Counted from the first letter of the stretch, positions 35,848 through 45,120 are shown. The stretch: 64,000 nt of DNA from VRUE01 sp963837695 (GCA_963837695.1 CAWINZ010000005.1:1984001-2048000), one strand, 5' to 3'. A program made the numbers and translations. The notes: generated by a model from the sequence alone, not told the origin.

Positions 35848-36741
35848 ATGGTTCAGGACCTCTTCGATGACGACATGTTCTCCGAGGAGCCACCCGCGCC
35901 CGAGCGGCCTCCGCGCGAGCCGCGTCGGCGACGGAACGCGTTGCTCCGCGGCGAGACGGCGCGGCGGATCCTCGTCGCGATCCCCTGGATCGTTTTCGCG
36001 ATCGTCATCGTCGTGCTCGGTGGGCCGGTATTCGCCGCGGCGATGGCCGGGCTCGGCCTGCTCTGCCTGCGCGAGTACTTCCTGATGACGGCGTCGCTGC
36101 GCCCGGTTCAGATGGCCGCCTACATCGCCCTTGTCGCGATGCTCGCCGCCGCCTACTTCGGCACGGCGTTCAACATCCTTCTCCTCGCGACCGCGTCCTT
36201 CCCGCTGCTCTTCTTCTTTGGCGCCCGGCGCCGGCCCCGCGACGGGATCGTCGTCTCGATGGGCGTGACCGTCCTCGGCGCCGTCTGGATCGGGCTGCCG
36301 CTGGTCCATGCCGTGCTCCTACGCGACCTGCCCGACCACGGCGCGGCGCTGCTGATCGACGTTCTCGTCGGCACCTTCGCCACCGACACCGCCGCATACG
36401 CAACCGGCCGCATGTTCGGCTCGCACCGGATCACCCCCGACCTCTCACCGAACAAGACGATCGAGGGCCTGATCGGCGGCTTCCTGATCGGCACGATGGC
36501 CTTCTGGTTCGCGGGCCTCTACCAGAACTGGCTCTCGGGAGCCGACGCCTTGATCATCGGCGCCGCCGTGGCCGCGGTCGCCCCGCTCGGGGACCTCTTT
36601 GCCTCGATGGTCAAGCGCGACCTCGGCACGAAGGACACCGGCAAGCTCTTCGGTCCGCACGGCGGCCTGCTCGACCGCCTCGACGCCGTCCTCTTCACGA
36701 TCGTCGTCGGCTACTACCTCTCCGTCCAGCTGGTCTACTGA
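35848..36741 (+). CDS. cdsA: phosphatidate cytidylyltransferase
   Basis: The 297-residue protein has a hydrophilic Pro/Arg-rich N-terminus of about 40 residues, about eight membrane helices and the CdsA signature SMVKRDLGTKDTGKLFGPHG followed by GLLDRLDA, plus ATDTAAYATGRMFG. It makes CDP-diacylglycerol for phospholipid synthesis, including the pgsA product encoded at 44377. It starts directly after the uppS stop. Confidence 0.95.
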   Translation: MVQDLFDDDMFSEEPPAPERPPREPRRRRNALLRGETARRILVAIPWIVFAIVIVVLGGPVFAAAMAGLGLLCLREYFLMTASLRPVQMAAYIALVAMLAAAYFGTAFNILLLATASFPLLFFFGARRRPRDGIVVSMGVTVLGAVWIGLPLVHAVLLRDLPDHGAALLIDVLVGTFATDTAAYATGRMFGSHRITPDLSPNKTIEGLIGGFLIGTMAFWFAGLYQNWLSGADALIIGAAVAAVAPLGDLFASMVKRDLGTKDTGKLFGPHGGLLDRLDAVLFTIVVGYYLSVQLVY

Positions 36742-36747
36742 CCTACC

Positions 36748-36753
36748 TAAACT
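36748..36753 (+). promoter_or_regulatory. -10 hexamer TAAACT for dxr
   Basis: TAAACT ends 7 bases before the dxr ATG; no Shine-Dalgarno sequence follows. It marks a likely leaderless start for dxr-rseP-acyl-CoA ligase. Confidence 0.5.
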
Positions 36754-36760
36754 CCAGTAG

Positions 36761-37906
36761 ATGAAGAAGCTGGTCATTCTCGGCAGCAGCGGCTCGATCG
36801 GCACGCAGGCGCTGGAGATCGTCGCTGCCTCAGGAGAGCTTCAGGTCGTCGGCCTGGCCGCCGATTCGAGCTGGGAGAAAGTGTTGGAGCAGGCGCGGCA
36901 GCATGGCGTGCCCACCGTGGCGCTCGCGGAGGCCGGCGCGGCTGAGCGGGCGCGCTCCGCCTGGGATGGCCGTGTGCTCGCCGGGGAGGAGGGGATTCGC
37001 GAGCTGATCGTCGGATCGGACGCCGATCTGGTTCTCAACGGGATGGTCGGCGCGGCCGGGCTCGGCCCGACCGTCGTCGCCCTCGGCGAGGGGATCGACG
37101 TCGCCCTCGCGAACAAGGAGAGCCTGGTGATCGGCGGCGAGTTGACCACGGCGCTGGCCGAGGCGACGGGGGCGAGGCTGCTGCCGGTCGACTCCGAGCA
37201 TTCGGCGCTTCACCAGCTGATCGGGTCCGCGCAGCCCGGCACGGTCGAGCGGCTCGTCCTGACCGCCTCGGGCGGGCCTTTCCGTGGGCGCAGCGATCTC
37301 TCGGGGGTCAGCGTCGAGGACGCCCTCGCGCACCCGACCTGGCGGATGGGCGGGCGGATCACGATCGACTCGGCGACCCTGATGAACAAGGGGTTCGAGG
37401 CAATCGAGGCCCATCACCTCTTCGGCGTGCCGTACGAGCGGATCACCGTCGTCGTCCACCCGCAGTCGATCGTCCACTCGCTGATCGACCTCAACGACGG
37501 CGCCACCCTGGCCCACCTCGGCTACCCCGACATGCGGGTGCCGATCTCCTACGCGCTGCACTTTCCCGAGCGCGCCGACGTCGATGTGCCGCGACTCGAC
37601 CTCGCGGCGGTGGGCGAGCTGAGCTTCGAGCCGCCGGACCCTGAGACCTTCGCCTGCCTGCGCCTGGCGCTGGAGGCGGGCGAGGCGGGGGGGACCGCGC
37701 CCTGCGTGCTCAACGCGGCGGACGAGGTCGCCGTCGCCGCCTTCCTCGACGGTCGGATCGAGTTCACCGCGATCGCCGCCGCGATCGAGCGGGTCCTGGA
37801 GGAGATGCCGGCCCGGCCGGTGACCCACTTCGAGGACCTCTTTGCCTGTGACGAGGAGGCCCGTTGCCGCACCGAGGAGCAGGTCGGGGGGTTGTCGAGA
37901 GTATGA
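36761..37906 (+). CDS. dxr: 1-deoxy-D-xylulose 5-phosphate reductoisomerase
   Basis: The 381-residue protein has the NADPH fold VILGSSGSIGTQALEIV, ALANKESLVIGGEL, the metal/substrate motif VDSEHSALHQLIG, SGGPFRG, HPTWRMGGRITIDSATLMNK and VHPQSIVHSLIDLNDG. It is the second enzyme of the MEP isoprenoid pathway, in which ispG (41363) also acts. The stop overlaps the rseP ATG. Confidence 0.96.
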   Translation: MKKLVILGSSGSIGTQALEIVAASGELQVVGLAADSSWEKVLEQARQHGVPTVALAEAGAAERARSAWDGRVLAGEEGIRELIVGSDADLVLNGMVGAAGLGPTVVALGEGIDVALANKESLVIGGELTTALAEATGARLLPVDSEHSALHQLIGSAQPGTVERLVLTASGGPFRGRSDLSGVSVEDALAHPTWRMGGRITIDSATLMNKGFEAIEAHHLFGVPYERITVVVHPQSIVHSLIDLNDGATLAHLGYPDMRVPISYALHFPERADVDVPRLDLAAVGELSFEPPDPETFACLRLALEAGEAGGTAPCVLNAADEVAVAAFLDGRIEFTAIAAAIERVLEEMPARPVTHFEDLFACDEEARCRTEEQVGGLSRV

Positions 37907-38997
37907 ACTGGCTGCTCATCTTCCTTGGCTTCTGCCTGCTGATCATGCTCCACGAGGCTGGCCACTACGTCGCCGCCAAGGCAACCGGGATGCGGGTCGA
38001 GCGCTTCTTTCTCTTCTTCGGCCCGACGATCTGGTCGTTCAAACGCGGCGAGACCGAGTACGGGGTCAAAGCGATCCCGCTGGGCGGCTACGTGAAAATC
38101 AGCGGGATGAATCCGGAGGAAGCTCTTCCTCCGGAGGTCGCCCACCGCGCCTACTACCGCCAGCCGGTCTGGAAGCGGATCGTCGTGATCGGAGCGGGCC
38201 CTGCGGTGAACATCGTGCTGGCGTTCGTGATCCTCTTTGGGGTGTACATGTTCAGCTTCCAGCAGGGGAACCAGTCCGTCGAAGCCGTGCTGCCCAAGAG
38301 TCCGGCAGCGGGCGTGCTGAAGCCGGGCGACGAAATCGTCGCCGTCGACGGCAATCGCCACCCAGGCCTCAGTAACCAGGATCGAATCAGCCGCTTCCGC
38401 GAAGAAATCGGCTCGCATAAGTGCGCCGGCGCCGAGAAGGAGGGGTGCCTGGCAACGACCCCTGTGCGCTTGACGGTCAAAAATCATCGTGGCGAGGTGC
38501 GAGTGGTCGCGGTTCGTCCCGAATTCAACGCTTCGGCCGGCCAAACCCTGATCGGCTTCTCCTTCGGCAGCGAAGCCGTGGACCTCAGCGTTGCGGCGGC
38601 TGCCGGGGAAGCCGGGGACCGGATGTGGATGGTCGCCTCGGGAACCGTCCACGTCTTCGCCCACATCTTCGATGCCAAGGAACGCAAGCAGGTTTCGGGC
38701 ATCGTCGGCACCAGCGATGTCGCCAATCAGGTGATCGACTTCGGCGTCGCCCCGGCGCTGCTGCTGCTCGCTCTGGTCAGTCTCTCGCTCGGCCTGATCA
38801 ACCTGCTGCCGATTTTGCCGCTCGACGGCGGCCACATCTTCTGGAGCCTGGTCGAGAAGGTGCGCGGCGAACCGGTCTCGCTGCGGGTGATGGAGCGAGC
38901 CAGCGTGATCGGTTTTGCGCTGGTTGCGATGCTCTTCTTCATCGGGCTCAACAACGACATCGGCCGTATCACCGGCGAAGGCTTCAACGTCCGCTGA
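37903..38997 (+). CDS. rseP: RIP zinc metalloprotease (RseP/site-2 protease)
   Basis: The 364-residue membrane protease has the zinc motif HEAGH at residues 17-21, the GGYVKISGM segment, one PDZ domain (about 120-225; SPAAGVLKPGDEIVAVDGN) and the second metal ligand in LPLDGGHIFW. It cleaves anti-sigma factors and signal peptide remnants inside the membrane. The dxr-rseP pair, often followed by ispG, is conserved in many bacteria; here an acyl-CoA ligase gene is inserted before ispG. Confidence 0.93.
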   Translation: MNWLLIFLGFCLLIMLHEAGHYVAAKATGMRVERFFLFFGPTIWSFKRGETEYGVKAIPLGGYVKISGMNPEEALPPEVAHRAYYRQPVWKRIVVIGAGPAVNIVLAFVILFGVYMFSFQQGNQSVEAVLPKSPAAGVLKPGDEIVAVDGNRHPGLSNQDRISRFREEIGSHKCAGAEKEGCLATTPVRLTVKNHRGEVRVVAVRPEFNASAGQTLIGFSFGSEAVDLSVAAAAGEAGDRMWMVASGTVHVFAHIFDAKERKQVSGIVGTSDVANQVIDFGVAPALLLLALVSLSLGLINLLPILPLDGGHIFWSLVEKVRGEPVSLRVMERASVIGFALVAMLFFIGLNNDIGRITGEGFNVR

Positions 38998-40805
38998 TGG
39001 AGATCTCCTCCGCCCAGAGCTACGCCAGCGGCGGCCCGACGCCCGAACTGCCGGTCGCCAACCTCTATGCGGGCTTCCTCGCCACGGCCGAGCGGCGAGG
39101 GGACGAGGTCGCACTGCGCAGCGGCGAGCGGACGCAGAGCTGGTCGGAGCTGGCCACCCAGGTGGGACGAATCGCCGGCGGTCTGGCGGCGCTGGGAGTA
39201 ACGAAGGGCGAGACGGTCGCCCTGATGCTCTCCAACCGACCTGAGTTCGTCGCCTGCGACATGGCGGCTGTGGCGCTGGGGGCGGTGCCCTTCTCGATCT
39301 ACCAGACCTCCTCGCCCGAGCAGATCGCCTACGTCGTCGGCGACGCCGGCGCGCGCGTGGCAATCGTCGAGGCCGCCTACCTCGAAGCCTTCGAGGCGGC
39401 TCGTGCGGAGCTGCCCGGCATCGAGCACATGATCGTCCTCGACGGCGAAGGTGGAACCGAGACGCTGGCGGAGCTCGAAGCTCGCGACCCTCAGTTCGAC
39501 CCGGCGCCCGGCGCCGTCGCGATCGACCCCGATGACCTCTTGACGCTGATCTACACCTCGGGCACGACCGGGCCGCCGAAGGGCGTGCAGCTGACCCACC
39601 GCAACCTGCTCACGCTGGTCGCCTCGGTCGATGATCTGGTGCCGCTGCCGGAGGAGGGCGGTCGGGTCATCTCGTGGCTGCCCGTCGCCCACATCGCCGA
39701 GCGCGGCGCCAACTACTACCTGCCGGTGATCAAAGGGCTGGAGATTCACATCTGCCCCGACCCGCGCGAGATAGTCCAGTTTTTGCCGCAGGTCCGTCCG
39801 ACCTGGTTCTTCGCTGTGCCGCGTGTCTTCGAGAAACTCAAGGCCGGGCTGGAGGCGATGCTGGCGGGGCTGCCCGACGAGCAACGGGAGCCGGCCGAGC
39901 GCGGCTACGAGGCGGCTTTGCAGCGGGTGCGCCTGGAGCAGCGTGGCGAGGAGGTGCCCGCTGAGCTGGCGGCGGCGGCCAAGGCGGCTGACGAGGGGAT
40001 GTTCGCGGCGCTGCGCAGTCAGCTCGGCCTCGATGAGGCGGTCGCGGTCAGCGTCGGCGCGGCGCCTACGCCGGTCGAGGTGCTCGAATTCTTCCACGCG
40101 ATCGGCATCCCGATCGGCGAGCTCTGGGGCATGTCGGAGACCTGTGGCGTCGCGACCTGCAACCCGCCGGAGCGGATCAAGCTCGGCACCGTGGGGCCGC
40201 CGCTGCCGGGCGTCGAGCTGAAGCTTGCCGACGATGGCGAGGTGCTGGTCCGCGGCGAGGCCAACATGCCCGGCTACCGCAACATGGCGGCAAAGACCGG
40301 CGAGACGATCGACGCCGAGAGTTGGCTGCACACGGGCGACATCGGCGAGCTCGACGAGGACGGCTACCTGCGCATCGTCGACCGCAAGAAGGAGCTGATC
40401 ATCAACGCCGCCGGCAAGAACATGTCGCCGGCCTCGATCGAGTCGAAGCTGAAGTCGGCCAGCCCGCTGATCGGCCAGGCGGTGGCGATCGGCGACGCAC
40501 GGCCCTACAACGTCGCCCTGATCGTCCTCGACCCCGACTACGCGCCGGTCTGGGCGGAGGGCCAGGGGGTCGATGCCACCGAGCTGGACAGCCTCGCGGG
40601 GCACGAAGCGGTCCGGCAGGCGATCGAGGCAGCCGTGGCATCGGCCAACGAGCGCATGGCGCGGGTCGAGCAGATCAAGAAGTTCAAGATCCTGCCCACC
40701 GAGTGGGCGCCGGGCGGCGACGAGCTGACCCCGACCATGAAGCTCAAGCGCAAGCCGATCGACCGCAAGTACGCCAGCGAGATCGAGTCCCTCTACGCCG
40801 GCTGA
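38997..40805 (+). CDS. long-chain acyl-CoA synthetase (AMP-dependent, FadD15-like)
   Basis: The 602-residue protein is an ANL-family ligase: P-loop LTLIYTSGTTGPPKGVQLTH, WLPVAHIAERGANYY, the ELWGMSETCG A5 motif, WLHTGDIGELDEDGYLRIVD and the KKELIINAAGKNMSP hinge. The large insert around residues 280-350 is typical of long-chain fatty acid ligases. The start is the ATG overlapping the rseP TGA. The repeat copy c follows the stop by 3 bases. Confidence 0.9.
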   Translation: MEISSAQSYASGGPTPELPVANLYAGFLATAERRGDEVALRSGERTQSWSELATQVGRIAGGLAALGVTKGETVALMLSNRPEFVACDMAAVALGAVPFSIYQTSSPEQIAYVVGDAGARVAIVEAAYLEAFEAARAELPGIEHMIVLDGEGGTETLAELEARDPQFDPAPGAVAIDPDDLLTLIYTSGTTGPPKGVQLTHRNLLTLVASVDDLVPLPEEGGRVISWLPVAHIAERGANYYLPVIKGLEIHICPDPREIVQFLPQVRPTWFFAVPRVFEKLKAGLEAMLAGLPDEQREPAERGYEAALQRVRLEQRGEEVPAELAAAAKAADEGMFAALRSQLGLDEAVAVSVGAAPTPVEVLEFFHAIGIPIGELWGMSETCGVATCNPPERIKLGTVGPPLPGVELKLADDGEVLVRGEANMPGYRNMAAKTGETIDAESWLHTGDIGELDEDGYLRIVDRKKELIINAAGKNMSPASIESKLKSASPLIGQAVAIGDARPYNVALIVLDPDYAPVWAEGQGVDATELDSLAGHEAVRQAIEAAVASANERMARVEQIKKFKILPTEWAPGGDELTPTMKLKRKPIDRKYASEIESLYAG

Positions 40806-40808
40806 CCC

Positions 40809-40831
40809 GGCGGCTCCGCGGAACCGCCTTG
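40809..40831 (-). repeat. dispersed palindromic repeat, copy c
   Basis: GGCGGCTCCGCGGAACCGCC plus the TTG flank: one mismatch from the perfect palindrome in copy d. It lies 3 bases after the stop of the acyl-CoA ligase gene. Confidence 0.6.
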
Positions 40832-40915
40832 ACGGGCGGGTTCCGGGACAAAGAATTTGCACTTCGGTCGCATTGAGCGCACCACGCGTGCGTCTCGGGC
40901 TGTCACGGTCGGCCG

Positions 40916-41146
40916 ATGTTGCTCGCGACTCATTCCGCCAGCCTGCTCGTCGCGCTTGCCGAGGAAGCTGCCACCGCTATCGGTGCCGGCGTCGTGCTCG
41001 GTGGCTTCGTCGGTGCTTCCGGCGGTGTCGTCAATGGCCGGTCGCGTAGTCAAGTTGAAGGCACCGCCCTCCGTGATGGCTATTTCGGCGCGGTAATGGT
41101 TCTCTCCATCTGGCTTGTCAGCCTCTGCATCGTTTACGCTACATAG
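40916..41146 (+). CDS. small hypothetical membrane protein
   Basis: The 76-residue frame has a glycine-rich hydrophobic segment (TAIGAGVVLGGFVGASGGVV) and a second helix (GAVMVLSIWLVSLCIVY). I do not recognise the family; it resembles small two-helix inner-membrane proteins with glycine-zipper motifs. Codon use is less GC-biased than neighbours. A second small membrane protein follows after 2 bases, so the two are probably cotranscribed. No clear promoter or ribosome site is seen, so the start is uncertain. Confidence 0.5.
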   Translation: MLLATHSASLLVALAEEAATAIGAGVVLGGFVGASGGVVNGRSRSQVEGTALRDGYFGAVMVLSIWLVSLCIVYAT

Positions 41147-41148
41147 CC

Positions 41149-41340
41149 ATGGACGAATTGAGCTATGGCAATATCTGGAGGAGCCTAGGAGTCACGCTGC
41201 TCCTGACCACCATCGGGATGCTTCTCGTTCGCCACTCCGAAGAAGCCATGGGCCTTATCGGGTTCGCTGGAGTGATCTTCGGCCTGCTCCTTCTCAACGT
41301 TCTCGATTGGCGCGAGCTGCGCGGTCGCGAAGAGCGCTGA
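41149..41340 (+). CDS. small hypothetical membrane protein
   Basis: The 63-residue frame has two hydrophobic stretches (SLGVTLLLTTIGMLLV and MGLIGFAGVIFGLLLLNVLD) and a charged C-terminus (WRELRGREER). I do not recognise a family. It starts 2 bases after the previous small gene and ends 22 bases before ispG, whose own promoter lies between them. Base composition is lower in GC at third positions than in ispG. Confidence 0.5.
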   Translation: MDELSYGNIWRSLGVTLLLTTIGMLLVRHSEEAMGLIGFAGVIFGLLLLNVLDWRELRGREER

Positions 41341-41350
41341 GGCGGCCAGA

Positions 41351-41356
41351 TAGCCT
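41351..41356 (+). promoter_or_regulatory. -10 hexamer TAGCCT for ispG
   Basis: TAGCCT ends 6 bases before the ispG ATG; no Shine-Dalgarno sequence is present. Confidence 0.45.
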
Positions 41357-41362
41357 GTAGGC

Positions 41363-42619
41363 ATGGCTTCCAAGCGGCAGATATTCGTCGGTGGGGTGCC
41401 GATCGGCGGTGGGGCGCCGGTCGCCGTGCAGACGATGACCAAGACCGAGACCGCCAACCTGGCGGCGACGATGGAGCAGATCCGCAAGGTCGCCGACGCC
41501 GGGGCCGACATCGTCCGCGTCGCCGTGCCGCGCGACGACGACGTCGAGGCGCTGAAAACGATCGTCAAGGAGTCGCCGATTCCCGTGATCGCCGACATCC
41601 ACTTCAACCACACGCTGGCGCTGAAGGCGATCGACGCCGGCGCCCACTGCATCCGCCTCAACCCGGGCAACATCGGCGGCCGCGAGAAAGTCGCCGAGGT
41701 GGCGCTGAAGGCAACCGCGGCAGGCGTGCCGATGCGGATCGGGGTCAACTCCGGCTCGCTGCCCAAACACCTGCACGAGCTCGAGCGTGAGGCGCCGGTC
41801 GAGGCGCTGGTCGCCGCGGCGGTCGAGTTCGTCGAGCTGATGGAGGGCCTCGACTTCGAAGACTTCAAGGTCTCGATCAAGTCGACCAACGTGCCCAACA
41901 CGATCGCCGCCAACCGGCTGCTCTCGGAGAAGATCCCCTACCCGCTGCACCTGGGGATCACCGAGGCGGGGACCAAGTGGTCCGGGGCGCTGAAATCCTC
42001 GGTCGGGCTGGGGACGCTGCTCGCCGACGGCATCGGCGACACGATCCGGATCAGCCTCTCGACCTTCCACGCCGAGGAGGAGGTCAAGGTGGCCTGGGAG
42101 ATCCTCAAGGCATTGCAGCTGCGCGAGCGCGGCCCGGTCCTGATCGCCTGCCCGACCTGCGGCCGCCTCCAGTTCGATATGGACTCGGTCGTCGCCGAGA
42201 TCGAGCAGCGGCTGGAAGGCTACGCCGAGCCGGTCGAGGTGGCGGTGCTGGGCTGCGCGGTCAACGGAATCGGCGAGGCCAGTCACGCCGACTTCGGCAT
42301 CGCCGGCGCCAAGAATGAGGGCTTGATCTATGCCCACGGCAAGCCGTTGCGCAAGGTGCCGCAGGCCCAGCTCGTCGACACGTTGTTCGAGGAGATCGAC
42401 AAATCGCTCGATCGGGGCGGTGAGGTCGAGTTCGACGAGGCTGAGTCCCGCGAGGGCGCCGCCTGGCTGGCCAAGATCGAGGAGGAAAACGCCGGCGAAC
42501 TGACGCCGGAGAAGATCGCCCGGATGGAGAAGGAAGCGGTCGAACGGGGCGAGGCGGACAAGGTCCTGCTCGACGAGGAGGCCTCGCCTACCGCTGGTCG
42601 CCGCTTCACTCGGGCTTAG
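41363..42619 (+). CDS. ispG: 4-hydroxy-3-methylbut-2-en-1-yl diphosphate synthase
   Basis: The 418-residue protein has the barrel start KRQIFVGGVPIGGGAPVAVQ, DIHFNHTLALKAIDAG, RLNPGNIGG, and the 4Fe-4S ligands in ACPTCGRLQFD and VLGCAVNGIGEASHADFGIA. It reduces MEcPP to HMBPP in the MEP pathway. The C-terminal 50 residues form a charged Glu/Lys tail (EENAGELTPEKIARMEKEAV) beyond the usual end. Confidence 0.95.
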   Translation: MASKRQIFVGGVPIGGGAPVAVQTMTKTETANLAATMEQIRKVADAGADIVRVAVPRDDDVEALKTIVKESPIPVIADIHFNHTLALKAIDAGAHCIRLNPGNIGGREKVAEVALKATAAGVPMRIGVNSGSLPKHLHELEREAPVEALVAAAVEFVELMEGLDFEDFKVSIKSTNVPNTIAANRLLSEKIPYPLHLGITEAGTKWSGALKSSVGLGTLLADGIGDTIRISLSTFHAEEEVKVAWEILKALQLRERGPVLIACPTCGRLQFDMDSVVAEIEQRLEGYAEPVEVAVLGCAVNGIGEASHADFGIAGAKNEGLIYAHGKPLRKVPQAQLVDTLFEEIDKSLDRGGEVEFDEAESREGAAWLAKIEEENAGELTPEKIARMEKEAVERGEADKVLLDEEASPTAGRRFTRA

Positions 42620-42682
42620 AACTTTTAGAGCCGCCCACCCGCCCGAGACAAGCTGTCGACCACCGTCCGCCTTACTAGTGGA

Positions 42683-42688
42683 TAGGTT
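42683..42688 (+). promoter_or_regulatory. -10 hexamer TAGGTT for proS
   Basis: TAGGTT ends 7 bases before GTG 42696 and supports that start over the GTG at 42678. Confidence 0.45.
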
Positions 42689-42695
42689 TCCTGCA

Positions 42696-44384
42696 GTGAC
42701 GCGGCTGAGCGAGAGCTTCATTCCCACGCTGAAGGACCCGCCCTCCGATGCTGAGGCCGTGTCCCACAAGCTGATGGTGCGCGCAGGTCTTATTCGGCAG
42801 CTTGGGGCTGGTCTGTGGACGTATCTGCCCGCCGGCCTACGGGTGGAGCGGAGGGTGGAGGCGATTCTGCGCGAGGAGATGGAGGCGATCGGCGCCCAGG
42901 AGATGCTGATGCCGATCCTGCAGCCCGCCGACCCCTGGAAGAAGACCGGCCGCTACGCGATCGACGAGCTGTTCAAGCTCGAGGACCGCAAGGGCGCCGA
43001 GATGGTCCTGGCGATGACGGCCGAGGAGTGCCTCACCTCCCACATCGCCCGCGAGGTGCGCTCCTACCGCGACCTGCCGCTGATGCTGTTCCAGATCCAG
43101 ACCAAGGAGCGCGACGAGCCCCGTCCCCGCGCAGGCGTCCTGCGCACGCGTGAGTTCGCGATGAAGGACGCCTACTCCTTCGACCGCGACGAGGAGGGGC
43201 TGAGCCGCTCCTACGAGCTGCAGAGCGAGGCCTACCGGCGGATCTTCGATCGCTGCGGCCTGCGCTGGTATCGGGTCGAGTCCGACGTGGGGATGATGGG
43301 CGGCTCCGGCGCCCACGAGTACATGGCGCCCTGCCCGGCTGGTGAGAACGAGGTGGCGCTGGCTCCCGGCTACGCCGCCAACGTCGAGGTCGCCTCGGCG
43401 GAGGCGCAGCCGCTCGAGCTGCCGGCGCCGCTGGACGCCCCCGAGGCGGTCGATACGCCCGGCTTGACCAAGGTCGAGGAGGTGGCGGATCACCTCGGGC
43501 TCCCGCACGGAGCCTTCATCAAGACCCTGCCGATCATCGTCGAGGGCCGCGGGATGGTCCTCGTGCTCTTGCGCGGCGACCACCGTCTGAACGAGATCAA
43601 GCTGCGCAACGGGATGCAGACCGACTTTCGTCAGGCGAGCAGCGAGGAGATCGAGGAGCAGCTCGGCCCCGTCGGCTACCTCGGCCCGGTCGACAGCGGC
43701 CTGCCGATCATCAAGGACGCGGCGCTGACCGGCAATTCCTACGTCTCCGGCGCCAACAAGCCGAACACTCACCTCCGTGGGATCGACCCCGCCCGCGATT
43801 TTGAGGCCTACGAGATGGACGTGCGCACGGTCGAGGCGGGCGACACCGCCCCCGGCGGCGGCACAATCGAGATCGAGTCCGCGATCGAGGTCGGCAACAT
43901 CTTCAAGCTCGGCACCCGCTACTCCGAACCGCTCGGGGCCACCTACCTCGACGAGGGCGGCGTCGAGCGACCTATCGTGATGGGCTCCTACGGGATCGGC
44001 CCCGCCCGAATCCTCGCCGCGGCGATCGAGCAGGGCGCCGACGAGCGCGGCATCGTCTGGCCCGCCGCCCTCGCGCCCTGGCAGATCCAGCTGGTCTCGC
44101 TCTCGAAGGCCGGCGAGCCCGAGCGCGAGGCGGCCGACGAGCTCTACGCGGCATTGCGCGAGGCTGGGGCGGAGGTCCTCTACGACGACCGCGACGCCGG
44201 CCCGGGGGAGAAGCTGACCGATGCCGAGCTGCTCGGCTGTCCGTTGCGCGTCGTCGTCGGCCGCCGCGGCCTCGCCAACGGCATCGTCGAGGCGAGCGAG
44301 CGCGCCGGCGGCGCCGAGCACGAGCTGCCGGTCGGCGAGGCCGGCGAGCGGGCCATCGCCCTGCTGCAAGGCGAGGATGCCTGA
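42696..44384 (+). CDS. proS: prolyl-tRNA synthetase (bacterial type with INS domain)
   Basis: The 562-residue class II synthetase starts TRLSESFIPTLKDPPSDAEA and has motif 1-3 regions (GAGLWTYLPAGLRV; RPRAGVLRTREFAMKDAYSF; GSYGIGPARILAAAIEQ). The editing INS domain between motifs 2 and 3 is present (residues about 230-390, PHGAFIKTLPIIV), so it is the bacterial form that clears mischarged Ala. GTG 42696 gives the usual N-terminus. The stop overlaps the next gene by 8 bases. Confidence 0.95.
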   Translation: MTRLSESFIPTLKDPPSDAEAVSHKLMVRAGLIRQLGAGLWTYLPAGLRVERRVEAILREEMEAIGAQEMLMPILQPADPWKKTGRYAIDELFKLEDRKGAEMVLAMTAEECLTSHIAREVRSYRDLPLMLFQIQTKERDEPRPRAGVLRTREFAMKDAYSFDRDEEGLSRSYELQSEAYRRIFDRCGLRWYRVESDVGMMGGSGAHEYMAPCPAGENEVALAPGYAANVEVASAEAQPLELPAPLDAPEAVDTPGLTKVEEVADHLGLPHGAFIKTLPIIVEGRGMVLVLLRGDHRLNEIKLRNGMQTDFRQASSEEIEEQLGPVGYLGPVDSGLPIIKDAALTGNSYVSGANKPNTHLRGIDPARDFEAYEMDVRTVEAGDTAPGGGTIEIESAIEVGNIFKLGTRYSEPLGATYLDEGGVERPIVMGSYGIGPARILAAAIEQGADERGIVWPAALAPWQIQLVSLSKAGEPEREAADELYAALREAGAEVLYDDRDAGPGEKLTDAELLGCPLRVVVGRRGLANGIVEASERAGGAEHELPVGEAGERAIALLQGEDA

Positions 44385-45030
44385 CGCAGCCCCCTTCGGG
44401 CGTGGCCGCATCCGCCGACTCTTCGGCCTCGACCGCAGCGGACCGCCGCCGAGGCAGACGCGCGAGGGCGAACCGCTCAATCCCTGGACGCTGCCCAACC
44501 TGGTCGGCTACCTGCGCCTGGCGGGGCTGCCGGTCTTTCTCTACCTCGCCTTCGAATCCGGCGACGGGCGCACTGCCGCCTCGGCGGCGATCTTCTGGTT
44601 GATCGCGGCGGGCGACTACCTCGACGGCCTCCTCGCCCGGGTCACCGGCCAGTACAGCCGCCTGGGGGCGATGCTCGACCCGCTGATCGACCGGCTCACG
44701 ATCCTCTCCGGCGCGATCGTCTGCTGGCACTTCGAGCTGCTGCCGCGCTGGGCGCTGGCCCTGCTCGTCGTCCGCGAGGTGGCGATGCTGCTGCTCGCCC
44801 AGTACGGGCTGCGCCACGGGGTCGAGATAGCGGTCAACTGGCCGGGCCGGATCTCCGTCTTCCCGATCATGGGCGGCATCTTCTTCGCCCTCGTCTTCGC
44901 CGGCTGGGTTCCCGCCGCGCTGCTGATCGTCGGCGTCGCCCTGGCGATCCTCGCCACCGTGATGTATGCCCAGACGGGGGTGCGCACGGTCCGCGAACGC
45001 AAGGCGCAAGCCGCCGCCCAGGATCCATAA
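44377..45030 (+). CDS. pgsA: CDP-alcohol phosphatidyltransferase (PgsA type)
   Basis: The 217-residue protein has the CDP-alcohol phosphatidyltransferase motif in DYLDGLLARVTGQYSRLGAM followed by LDPLIDR, with the Asp residues intact, and about six membrane helices. It likely makes phosphatidylglycerol phosphate or a related phospholipid from CDP-diacylglycerol. Its place before the FHA and MerR genes matches mycobacterial pgsA2-...-garA-merR. ATG 44377 overlaps the proS end. Confidence 0.88.
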   Translation: MPDAAPFGRGRIRRLFGLDRSGPPPRQTREGEPLNPWTLPNLVGYLRLAGLPVFLYLAFESGDGRTAASAAIFWLIAAGDYLDGLLARVTGQYSRLGAMLDPLIDRLTILSGAIVCWHFELLPRWALALLVVREVAMLLLAQYGLRHGVEIAVNWPGRISVFPIMGGIFFALVFAGWVPAALLIVGVALAILATVMYAQTGVRTVRERKAQAAAQDP

Positions 45031-45044
45031 CCTTCAACCTAGAG

Positions 45045-45072
45045 TTGAACCTTTGGCTGAGCGACCTATAAT
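45045..45072 (+). promoter_or_regulatory. sigma-70 type promoter of the RsiG-like gene
   Basis: TTGAAC (45045-45050) and a perfect TATAAT (45067-45072) are 16 bases apart. The leader of about 40 bases contains a CTCCG/CGGAG hairpin and ends in AAGGAG. This is the clearest two-box promoter in the window. Confidence 0.65.
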
Positions 45073-45120
45073 TGGTCTCCGCGGCCAACGGAGGCGAAGG
45101 TCTCCCGATCAAGGAGCAAG

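Noticed and set aside
38727..40862. 711-codon minus-strand frame over the acyl-CoA ligase gene
   Set aside because: Antisense shadow; the plus strand has all ANL ligase motifs.
42837..44498. 553-codon minus-strand frame over proS
   Set aside because: Antisense shadow of a complete prolyl-tRNA synthetase.
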